From Ciborinia camelliae (lineage: Eukaryota; Ascomycota; Leotiomycetes; Helotiales; Sclerotiniaceae): a stretch of 64,000 bases of DNA. The DNA is taken from positions 1,988,209 through 2,052,208 of the forward strand of contig JANPYM010000007.1 in assembly GCA_025890175.1 (NCBI GenBank), in the 5' to 3' direction. This document shows, in pieces, positions 12,251 through 22,157 of this stretch. How positions within the stretch are numbered: the first letter of the stretch is position 1; the number at the start of each line of letters is the position of its first letter. The position numbers and the translations under genes were made by a program. The notes below the pieces were generated by a model. That model was not told the origin of the DNA. It ran no database searches and saw only the letters and a program-made list of their open reading frames with translations.

Positions 12251-15243
12251 TGAATGGGAAGTTGGGTATTATTAGTGTCAGTGTCAGTGTTAGTGTTTGT
12301 GTGGTGGTGGTTGTAAACCTTTCGATGGTTGGAATCGCCACGGCGATGATCGATCTCACGGTGTTGAGGGTCAGTCAGTGTCAGGGTCAGGGGCAGGATC
12401 AGCACCTTTACTATGTTCATAATTTTAATTCCTGGCAAATATAATTCGTTGAGTCTCACCTCACCACTACTTTATTCATCATCCATCAAGGAGTGATCAT
12501 TCGTCTTCCGTTCCTTTCCACTCTACACACTTTTCGCATTTGCACTGGCTTGGATTATCGGGATATTGTCTCATAGAAGATAAGATTCAATAGTTTGAAT
12601 GGGTAAGTAGGTAGGTAAGCATATGTAACCCATCTTCCTATGCCCTTCAACTTTTCGTATTAGGTCACTTATTAATCGCGATCTAAACTTCGGTGCGGAA
12701 TTTATCATCCCATAAAAATATAAATGTAAATGTAAATACAAAACATGGAATCTCCCCATCAGATGATGATATAAGGCCATACATACATGACCTCACCAGA
12801 ACTCCCGGTATTATTTGAAAACATGGTGTTAGATGTTAGATATGAGATAGATAATTAGGTATTAGATGATACAGTACCTTCCTTACCTTACCTTAGCTTG
12901 GGTGTAAGTAAGCAAGCAAGCAAGCGGCTCATCGGCAAACGGGCGCATTCCATTACATTACATTTCAATCCAATCCAATACGGTAAAAATTACCACTCTT
13001 GCCTACCTAGGTGAGTCTAGGAAGTTTTGATCTGGGTGTTCGTGTTTATGTTCGTGTTCCGGTCGTTCCTTTCATTATATAGGTAGGTATTATTCAGCGA
13101 AAATCCGGAAATCCTTCGGGTTGGATTGATTGAATTGAATTGAAATCCTTTCGGGCTTGGGTACCTGAGATGGGTGGATTTATTTGTCTATCAATTCTGT
13201 AAGATATGTTAGATAGATATAGATATAGTATGGCATTCAGGTAGTTGGTAGTTGGGTCATCCTGTATACGCAAATATAGGTAGGTATCATCTAAAGTTAA
13301 AATTATCCTCAACTACCTACCTACCTACTCTACTTGTGAATACGAGAGTACAGGTTACAAGTTACAAGTTACAAGTAAAGGTTCTGAAAGTAATTATCTC
13401 ATCACCATAGGTAGGATAGGATGGCGACCCCGGATCTATCGATTCATTAGGTACTCTTACCCCGAATTATATTACCCGATGTTTTCTTTTGGTCAGCCTT
13501 GGGGGATGTCCAGGTGGTTTAAGCTGGACTGGACTGCGCTAATAATACCTGCTGTACTAACCGATCGGTTAGGTCCGAAGCGGCGCGCTTCATAGGACCT
13601 AGATGGGTAGGTGGGTATTACTGAATACCTAGGTAGGTAACCTACATTTGATTGATGACTAAAGTAAGATGTCAATTAGGATGTAAGGTGGTTACAAGTA
13701 AGGTTAGAGTAGGTAGGATCTACCTAATAATGAAGTTTATTTAAGAATAAGAATTGAGGATTTAGGATTTGGGATTTAACTCTAAATACCTAGCTAGGTA
13801 GATAGGTCAGGATTATTGGAAGTACATATAGGTAAGCTTACAGTATACATCAATTTATGTTTGAATTTTCACTTCCATTCCAACTTCATGCCTTACGTAA
13901 GGTTGCCCTGAAATATAATATAAATTCCCCCTTGGGAGGAGATTCATGGATATTACAATACGGGATTTACGGGGGGGATTTATAATAAATACCTTTGGGG
14001 GATTCGTGATACCCTTGGGGAATGGGAATGGGAATGGGAATGTAATGTTGTGTGACTTAAGGTTATCTTTCATCATTGTTACTTGGATGGTAGAGTCGGG
14101 TAGGTCGGTTGCTTCCTCATTCGTCCCTATTCTAAGTAGTTTCAGGTCAGCCTATTGAAATCTCAGATTTTATATATAGGATTTCGTTTCATATATGCAG
14201 CATGATGGGATACACGACATCAAAAAAAGAGGTGGGTGGAAATTGGGATCACCAGCAAAATGAAGGAATGAAGTAGGCTCGAGTATGTACTCCGAAGCTC
14301 ACGTAGAATGTAGATCATCAATCCCTGACACCTTTCCAATTGATTCGGTAAGCAAGTCTTTGCACGAATGTGTCATTTGATACCTAGGTCTTGAACACGG
14401 TAAGTCTGTAACACTTCAAGGACCTAATTCCATCTACCGTGCATCTTCTAATCGCTGCCTTTAAATAGAATCCGAGTCGGCTTTGTCGCCGAGTGTTCTC
14501 CGCGCTTAGCTGAGAATAGGTACCTACCGTTGGAAGGATGAAAGGCTTTCTCACTGGAACTGGCTCAGGGCTTGGTTTTGTGTTCTCGGATTGTTCCTCT
14601 GAACAAGTTTACGTGGGGGCCATGAGGCTATTCTCGTTTCTTAGACCTTGAAGCCCAGCACCATCATTCGGAATGTTACTACTTGAATTCTTTCAAGCTG
14701 TGTGCAAATCTCTAGGTTGGGACTTTTAGAGATCTTTTGGTATTGAGTTTTGCCTTGCCAATTTTGAACTTTGATCAAGTGACTTGGGTATTTATTCATT
14801 ATTGCAAGTGTGGAAATCCTGCCCTTTGTATCTCGAAGATTGCAGATCTCAAATCCGCCAGCGGGTATGGCATTTTTGGGCTGGTGGCTATGCGGGGGAT
14901 TCTCGCTGAGAATTACTGGTAGTCAGATCCATTCCTATCGATGATTACCTATGTACTACTCGAAGATGATGTTCAGTGATACCCATCTCCTTTTTGGTCT
15001 TGGCCCCGTGGTACATGCACGAAGGAGCCAGCATCCTACAGATAAATGAGTACAGTAAGACTCGTGAATTCTAAGCAGTGAGATCAACATTCCTTATAAA
15101 TTAGATATAAAGTTCTTCCAAGTTCTCCAAAGCGATTCTCTATTCACAACATTCATTCACTTCACTCTTCACTCTTCACTCATCTCAGTCTCCAGCACTT
15201 TTTCAAGTTTACCTTTCTTTACCGTACTTACACCACAATCAAA
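12251..15243. other. Gene-free 3 kb rich in TAGGTAGG/CCTACCTA motifs
   Basis: No supportable gene. It contains a GTCAGT/GT-rich simple repeat at about 12273-12312 and repeated copies of TAGGTAGGTA or its complement (for example 12607, 13001, 13081, 13278, 13313, 13629). It also has short direct repeats such as GTTACAAGTTACAAGTTACAAGT (about 13351-13377) and AATGGGAATGGGAATGGGAATG (about 14019-14041). The final 200 bp are the pyrimidine-rich promoter and 5' UTR of the secreted-protein gene. Confidence 0.6.
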
Positions 15244-15824
15244 ATGAAGTTCTCTTCCATTGTCGCCTCCGCGCTCCTCCTTGTCCTCCCAGCCATCGTC
15301 TCTGCAGCCCCCACCTCATCTGCATCCGCAGTAACCACCTCGGACCCTCTCCAAATTTTCACTCGGGATGGTCAAACATGCAACGCCCCGAAACCCAAGA
15401 AGACGGGCGACAAGGCGACCGACGACGCAGCACAAAAGAGATATGACGATCTCATGAAAAAGATGTCCGATGCGACCAAGGCCGCGCACGCAGGACAGTC
15501 GGCTTGTCCTTCGACCTCGCTCCGAGATTTCGATAAATCCAAGGACAAGAACAAGAGAACTCAGATCAAGACCAAATGCGTGGACGGATATCAAAAGTAT
15601 GTCTTCAAATTCTTGAGTTTTCTTCTATGGAAAAGAAAGGAAATCGGTGGAGGAAAATGGTAGCACAAGTTCAGATTCTAATCCGTGATAATAGATGCGT
15701 CACAAACCGCAAAGCAGCCAATACAGCCTGCACCCAGCTTGGGGGTGCGGTTGACCAGGGTCACTTGCAAGCCGTCACGGTCTGCCAGAACTCCCTCAAC
15801 ACCTGGAGAGCCAAGAACCCATAG
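15244..15824 (+). CDS. Small secreted cysteine-containing protein, two exons
   Basis: Exons 15244-15596 and 15695-15824 (intron 98 bp, GTATGT...ATAG) give 160 residues. Residues 1 to about 20 are a clear signal peptide (MKFSSIVAS...SAAP). The mature part is Lys/Ala/Asp-rich and has six cysteines, including TCNAP, SACPS, KCVDGYQKC, TACTQ and TVCQN, which could form three disulfides. No known domain is recognised. Size, secretion and cysteine content match the loose class of fungal small secreted proteins, some of which are effectors, but nothing here shows such a role. The start is well supported: the Kozak-like context is CAATCAAAATGAAG and a pyrimidine-rich leader precedes it. Confidence 0.82.
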
Positions 15825-17024
15825 ACTGCGGGTAGCTTTGCGATCCGTGGACACGATCCGTGGAAATGATCCGTGGAAACGGTTTGTGGTTTGGATAACT
15901 TTGGTCGTTCGTTTCTAGGGGACGAGATATTGAAGAGCATTGTTTTCATTTCTTTTTCCCTTTTTCACTCTGTGTTTATTTATGTTGAAGGAATGCGGGC
16001 ATCGTGGTGGATGTTTGGGATTGGATTGGGTTTACTCTGAATTTTTGTTTTTTTTAGATGGAATAAATGCAAAGAGGCCTCTTCTGCACTTTTGATCTTC
16101 TCCAGTTGTCGAGAAAAAATGCACCACAATCCAGTAAGTTTCATTGAAGGCAAAATATTCTCGGGCTTGATCCCGTCAAAGATGTCAAATCCTGGTCGCT
16201 TCAAGAAGGCAGTAGCCCTATAATCTTGCCTGCATCTGTTCCAAACTTTTTAGACGTGATCCCGGGACCAGCCAAAATCTCAAAATTTGTCGTTCTACGC
16301 TGAACACATCAGGCCTTGATATAGTGTTGAGCTACTACCTGGTTAGAGGGGGTAGATATTATGAAGTTCGGTTTAGAGGCTAATGCCTTCGGGTCAATAG
16401 GAGCCCTAGCGAAGTTGCCACCCAGGTATCTCGTTGAAATAGTGCTCAAAGTACAACTTGACGAATAGCGGAACCAGCGTATTAAAACTCCCATTCTCCC
16501 CCTCTCCCATCCCTTTCGAGGCCCAGCATGGAACTCCTATATCCCGATCCTGTTCAATCGTTAAGAAAATTGTATTTATCCTCATTCTTCCGAAAGAAGA
16601 ATACAAGTGAAGGAATCAAATGATATAAGATAAAATTTCTATCATACTTCCTGTAATTTCCCATAGGATGGGAAGGGAAATTTAAAACGCTGAGCGAAAT
16701 GTAGGTTTGGGGCTGTAAACTTTAAAGCATGTAGTTAACTTCATTAGTACAAGATCACACAGTTCCACATAATCAACAATGGTGGAGTGAAAGTAAGTTA
16801 TGTAAGTTTGAGAAAAAAGTTACTATTCACTAAGAGAATTCCCATTGTTTGCATGGGGCCTTCGTTCCCCGAGACTCGGCTGAATTAGATTCTGAGGATT
16901 GATCCCTCTGACCCCCAAGCATGAGTAGCTACATAGACCTGTAGATACATAAACCCCGCATTCCTCCTAAGGATTCTCTCGGAATCACCGGTGTCTAAGG
17001 TCTTTTAGCCACGTGACTACCATA
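15825..17024. other. Intergenic, with short direct repeat and possible gene remnant
   Basis: Three near-copies of GATCCGTGGAAA lie at about 15842-15880, just after the secreted-protein stop. At 16309-16606 minus-strand frames contain protein-like fragments in two frames (for example LVPLFVKLYFEHYF, then PKALASKPNFIISTP). They could be the remnant of a gene but support no model. The rest is AT-rich. Confidence 0.45.
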
Positions 17025-18524
17025 TCATTCGATATCTACCATCTGCGAACGGTAATTATCATGGAAAATCTTCATAACAGCCGCTTCCCAATAGATATCG
17101 CCCTCGTTTCCACCTTCAATCCAAAAGATTGCCAATTTTGGCGCAAAGTGAAACATCCTCTGTGCACAACTCTCTATCATCTCTTCAGGATAATCTTCCT
17201 CAACCTGTAACTCCCTTACATCCCTATCGAAAATGAGATCCAATCTGTCCAGTTCAGGGAAAATGTGTTCTAGCCTGCTCGTCATAGTCTCTTGCCAGTT
17301 GAAATTGCAAGATATCGTCAAACCCACTAGATTCTTACAATACTGAGCGAGAGAAGTAATAGACTGCCATGTAAGCAGATCTGGTTGGTCAAGAACGATG
17401 TTGAAGTCTTCGAGTGCTGCTCCTAGCATTTGGGCAACCCCGTCAATGGTGTCGTCGTTGATACCGAGGCTTGTAGGAGTGCAACTAGGATTTGGGTTGT
17501 CAGACGCGCTTTCGTTGACTCTTCCAAGGTAAAGTCTATTTAGTGAAGAGCAGTTTCGCGCCAGAAGTAGAAGTTCATTGCCACTAATGCTATTTTGCGG
17601 ACCAAATTCGACTTCGAGGCTGGTAAGGTGTGGGAAATTTGATGCTGATGCGAGGATGTTGTGTGATGGAGGCATGTGTTGTAAACAGATAGATAGCTCA
17701 TCCAGGTTTGGCACGTGGCGAGCCAAGCACTCCAGATCGTGATCAGAGATACCCGTTTCCAATTCTTTCAAGCTTGGAAATATAAGAGTAGAAGGGTTTG
17801 TGTCACAAATGGACTGGACCCAGGTATCTTTGATATCGGGAATTTCGATGTGACTTAGGTTCGGAAGCCTGGCTATAGCTTCGAATACCTCGTAGGACCA
17901 ACTATCATAAACTCCGGTCCGGATGATGAGCCACTCAAGGGCATTGGCCTTGTTGAGAAATCGAACCAGACCATCCTTAGATACGCCACCTGCGCTGATT
18001 CCACTGAGTTCGAGGTTTCTCAGTCTTGGGCAAGAATAGGTTAATGTGTCGAAAAAAGTGTCGGAAAGGCTACTTCCTAGATTTATTCTAAAACATTCTA
18101 TATTCGGTTGTGCGTAATGAATGATTACATCTCCTGTATTCAATTCCGGCGCGCAACATGATTCGTGGATGGTAAAATCTTCCAACTTAGGAAATTGCAA
18201 GTTAAGGAGCTCCTTATGCCATCTAGACTCGTCGATCAACACAGCACCCTCATCGCTTTCTTCTACTATCCCCATGAAGCTAAGGGTATGTATCAAATTG
18301 GCGTAGTATTGTGCCCGTGGAGCATCTTGAATGAAAATTTGGGCGAGGTGTTTGATTTCGGGTGAAGAATTGCTGTAAGCTCCGCATTCGTACCAGAGAA
18401 GTCGACAAGCTTCGAGTGAGAATGTTTTTGAGATGAAGAGACACGTATGCAAAAAGCCAGGGGCTGAGCTGTTCATCTTAAGAATTGTCGCAACAATCTC
18501 GGGAAGATAAAGTGCGTGATGCAT
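17025..18524 (-). CDS. F-box-like / leucine-rich-repeat protein
   Basis: Single-exon gene of 499 residues starting at the ATG at 18524 (MHHALYLPEIVATIL). The frame stays open upstream to 18707, but those 61 codons translate a pyrimidine tract into LLLFLLFFIII and are most likely 5' UTR. Residues 1 to about 50 have the fungal F-box-like pattern, with ALYLPEI, LHTCLFISKTFSLEACRLLW. The rest shows repeated leucine-rich units (CPRLRNLELSGI, LPNLSHIEIPDI, PNLDELSICL, CSSLNRLYLG, CKNLVGLTI), typical of LRR substrate receptors. Such proteins usually recruit targets to SCF ubiquitin ligases. The substrate is unknown, and ubiquitin-ligase function is inferred from architecture only. Confidence 0.82.
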   Translation of the reverse strand: MHHALYLPEIVATILKMNSSAPGFLHTCLFISKTFSLEACRLLWYECGAYSNSSPEIKHLAQIFIQDAPRAQYYANLIHTLSFMGIVEESDEGAVLIDESRWHKELLNLQFPKLEDFTIHESCCAPELNTGDVIIHYAQPNIECFRINLGSSLSDTFFDTLTYSCPRLRNLELSGISAGGVSKDGLVRFLNKANALEWLIIRTGVYDSWSYEVFEAIARLPNLSHIEIPDIKDTWVQSICDTNPSTLIFPSLKELETGISDHDLECLARHVPNLDELSICLQHMPPSHNILASASNFPHLTSLEVEFGPQNSISGNELLLLARNCSSLNRLYLGRVNESASDNPNPSCTPTSLGINDDTIDGVAQMLGAALEDFNIVLDQPDLLTWQSITSLAQYCKNLVGLTISCNFNWQETMTSRLEHIFPELDRLDLIFDRDVRELQVEEDYPEEMIESCAQRMFHFAPKLAIFWIEGGNEGDIYWEAAVMKIFHDNYRSQMVDIE

Positions 18525-19257
18525 GGCGACGCGACCGAGGGGTAAGGCTATCTTGTGTAAAGAAACAGAAGAAGGGTATCGAAAACGTAGAGAGAATAAT
18601 CGAGAATCGAGCAATGGCGATGACTTCTCGATAACACTTTCAAATAGGTAATGAATGATAATAAAAAAGAGAAGAAAGAGAAGAAGAGGAGAAAGAGGAG
18701 ATGACACCTCGCTCGAGAATAATTTATCGTGATGCCGTGATCCTACGCTAGGTAGGTGAGATTACCGTAGGTAAGCTCACAACATAATTAAAATTTAAAA
18801 TCATGCCACGTGATTAGGTTACAGTAATTCACTCGTTCATTCACCGAGATTTTCTACATATACCTACCTAGTACTTCTGTCACAAAATGAGGTTGATAGG
18901 TGGCAGTGCAAGTTCTTTTTATAGTCAGAATGCATTCGCCCCTTTAATTTCTAATCTCTGTCGAATCACTACTCGGATGCAAAGCAACAGAGGGTACCTA
19001 TATATTGGCTTCTTTGGAGCCAGAAGAAGCAGAGTTGGACAGAAGGCGGAATGAAAGTCCTGGAGTGGTACTGGGAATGTGCGTATAAAAATGCCGACAT
19101 TTTTGTTGCATGCATTCTGTATCACAAGACTGCTTTCTAATAATATTCGAATACAGGCAGTGAAGAAAAATCAGTTATAGATAATAAATGACGCATCTAA
19201 TATGCTGCTTTTATTGAAGTTGGCTATAATATATATCTACACCTCGAATAAGATTTC
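18525..19257. other. Intergenic, F-box gene promoter
   Basis: Bases 18655-18710 are purine-rich on the plus strand, that is a CT-rich leader for the minus-strand F-box gene. TAGGTAGG-type motifs occur at about 18751 and 18866. No other feature is seen. Confidence 0.5.
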
Positions 19258-20996
19258 CTACCAAAGGTCAACCTCGAAGAAGAGATGGGGCGTTTCAGTT
19301 GAGCCAGCCGGCATTGTGAAGGTTACATTCCAGTACTCAAAATCATTAATGGTGGCATCCGAACCGCCATAATCTCCCGCGTATGACATAGTGTAGTTCA
19401 TATCAATCGTGCCAGATACTTGCAAACTCAAACCTTGGATATCTTCTAGGCTTGAAATAGTCCTCTTCGCGGCGAATGGTGAGACAAGAAAGGTAAATAA
19501 TGAGGTATCATTTCCATCCGGGTATGTCAAGTTCAATGAACCTGGACGAGCTTCAGCAATGACATGCATTTCAGTTGCATAGAGCGTAAGCCATCCAACT
19601 CCATCACCGGTATCCCACTGCATAAGAGCGGGATTGAAAGTGCCTTGATTTTTAGCAGGGCCACCTATAACATTTTCATTAAATGTTTCAGCGCCAATGC
19701 TGATGTTGTTCGCAAGCCATGCTGTAATATTGCGAGGGTAGAGGTCGAATGGTGGAGAATAGGTTGAAGAACTAAATGTATGCTCTCCTTTAAAAGTTTG
19801 AAGGTCATCCGTCACATTGACTGGTATCAAACTGTTGTGAAATTCAGATAAGATTGCGAATAATGGACCGTATGCAAAATCGGCATTATGTGACATGATA
19901 TACGGCTTGTCGATGATTGAGGACTTGGTTTTCCCAACAGCGTTCCAGATATGAAGTGCCAGCAAGCTAAGATATTTCGTCATATCAAAGCCGTAGGAGC
20001 GATCCCAAGGACCAGCGACATTCAGAAGTTGAGGATGCCATAGATTAGATACTGCTTCCCAAGTATATTGGATCATTGAGGCACCTCTTTGTTTCATTAC
20101 AGAATCGTCTGGCAAGTACTTGGCCCACAAAGTCATCGCGAACAAAGATACACCAGTGTAAGTGCCACTGTTAAATTCCGAAAGCGTGTTAGCCCGGTCA
20201 AACAAGTCAATAATTTGCTGAGCATAGTTCTCGCCAGAGGTTGTCATGTTGCTATCGTTCAGTCGACGACCAGTCCATCCAGCAACAAAAGCACGCATTA
20301 TTGACTGCTACTTCGTTAGTAAAGGATATGAAGAGATGAATACGGCACTTGCAGGATTGGTATAAGCGGGATACAAGTTATCACCGTCTACTCCACCAAC
20401 ACGATAACTGTCACCCACGGTTGAGTTATACAAAGATTGCATCATTAGGCTAGTAATTTCTGGCGAAATGATGGTGCCAAATTCTTCGAGACCAACAATA
20501 AAAGCTGTTCCTATGAAACCCCGCCAATTTGGATCCCAAGAATTATATATGCTCGGTGCGTAATACGAGCTTCCCACTTCTGGCTCTTCTGGTTCTTTCT
20601 GATAATCCCCATACCTATAATTTTCAGTCCTTGGCTCATACAACCAGACAATGACTCAACTCACCACTGGTCCTTAGGATCCTTGAATTGGCCATTGATG
20701 ACATTTGAAATTATCTTCTCGGCTTCGAATATATCCGAGTCTTGATTCCTTGCCAAAAGTCCAATGGCATACCACGCTGAACTTCTGACCTCGTGTCTTA
20801 GCGCCGCAGTCCCGCTTGTTTCATAGAGATAACCAGCAGAGTCGTCGTAGACCCTATCCAGATAACTCATAGATTCATTGAAAAGCCCCTGAGCATTGTT
20901 TGGCAGGGAGGAAACATAGGAGCCAGCCCGAGCAGTCGTGCTCGCAATGAGAAGTACCGTAGCAACCTTTAGCAACCACATCATAAGAAGAACCAT
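19258..20996 (-). CDS. Unrecognised secreted glycoprotein, possibly alpha/alpha-toroid fold
   Basis: Minus-strand exons 20996-20665, 20614-20344 and 20304-19258 give 549 residues. Intron 1 is 50 bp. Intron 2 is only about 39 bp (GTATTC...TAGCAG) but has a perfect TACTAAC branch point; using TAG instead would add one Gln. Residues 1 to about 24 are a signal peptide ending ARA. The chain has many N-x-S/T sequons (NES, NST, NMT, NVT, NIT, NIS, NLT, NYT). Helical blocks such as SSAWYAIGLLARNQ, WRGFIGTAFIVGLEEFG and NVAGPWDRSYGFDMTKYLSLL are followed by a beta-rich C-terminal part. That layout resembles six-hairpin sugar-acting enzymes with a beta-sandwich, but I cannot name the family and see no proven catalytic set. 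It is intact and probably extracellular. Confidence 0.82.
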
Positions 20997-22157
20997 AAGA
21001 GCCGATGCTTATCGCTGGGAATCCGCTGCATATAAATACTGGTAATATCTGAGATGAATCTGGAAAGTATGCATGGGTGCCATATCACGAGGCGGGGTAA
21101 ACTGAGGGGTCGGAAAATCAGCATCTTTGATACGCAATCAAGCTCCCCATTCAGGTTGTAGCTCCGAAATTGTGGATCAAATATCTTAAGGTATCTGCCG
21201 ACGGATCATTAAGCATAGTTGTACCTAGGTAGGTGCGACCTATTCTGGAGCCATTCAAAGTAAGTTGTTATCATTGAAGATTGTGGAAAGAAAGAAACGT
21301 CGTGGATAGGTGAACCTTTTTCACCCTGCATATGGATGGATGAAAAGAGACTCGAAGGAGTGGAATTAGACATGAGTTGATATTAAGAGATATTAGGGGA
21401 TGAAGCTAGAGCCATTGGCGATAGTAGCCCGCCCACTCTTGCGGGACGCAAGCATTGAGCTCCTATCTCAAGACAAATAGCCGATGTTTGTTAATTGAAC
21501 CAATCGGCGAAGTTCTCCATGCCTTTATCACATCCATGGATATATTTTCTTTGCTAACTGACTGCATCAAGAGAGGAAGGGAGCGGGATGATATCGACTA
21601 ATAAACCTGGGAGTTCATGTCCAAGGTGAATGTGGAAGTAAGAATTTCGCATCACGATTTTAACGGAGCCGATATCTGAACACGATGAAGATTTATGGTA
21701 ACAATGTAAGTTATCTTGTTGAAGAGAGAGGTGTCGAGATTTTGTGTGCCCAGCGTTCAATGTGGTTTTGGTGGGTTGCTCATGTTCCATCTTCATCTTC
21801 CGATGAGTAAGCCAAACCGTTGCGCACGGATCCACCAATTAAAACGCGCCCGTGACTGAAGATCGTATGATTCAATTCAATCATCAATTTTCAATTTTCG
21901 CATCAACATGACCATGAACATAAACATCACAATCATCACCCCCTTCATCACAATCATCATAACCGAACTGTATTCATTCAACCTTTGAAAAGAACATAGT
22001 ATCATCAGCTTCATTTCATCGATAAGAGAGAAGCAAGCACATGGACTCGTTCTCGTGAGGTGGTTATGTTATCAAAAGACCCCTCCCTCCCTGCATTTGA
22101 GCGAGTATTTTTGGAAACCAACATGTATACATAACCTACCTGGTACCCACCACAACA
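20997..22157. other. Divergent intergenic region
   Basis: This 1.16 kb lies between two divergently transcribed genes, so it holds both promoters. A CTAGGTAGGT motif sits at about 21226. A CAT-repeat-like pyrimidine/AC-rich leader (about 21890-21970) precedes the Zn2Cys6 gene. No coding region is supported. Confidence 0.5.

Noticed and set aside
16309..16606. Possible transcription-factor fragment
   Set aside because: Short pieces in two frames (LYFEHYF-like) are too weak to assign, and no adjoining exons were found.
18525..18707. 61-residue hydrophobic N-terminal extension of the F-box/LRR protein
   Set aside because: It is the translation of a CT-rich leader (LLLFLLFFIII). The F-box-like domain starts naturally at the ATG at 18524.
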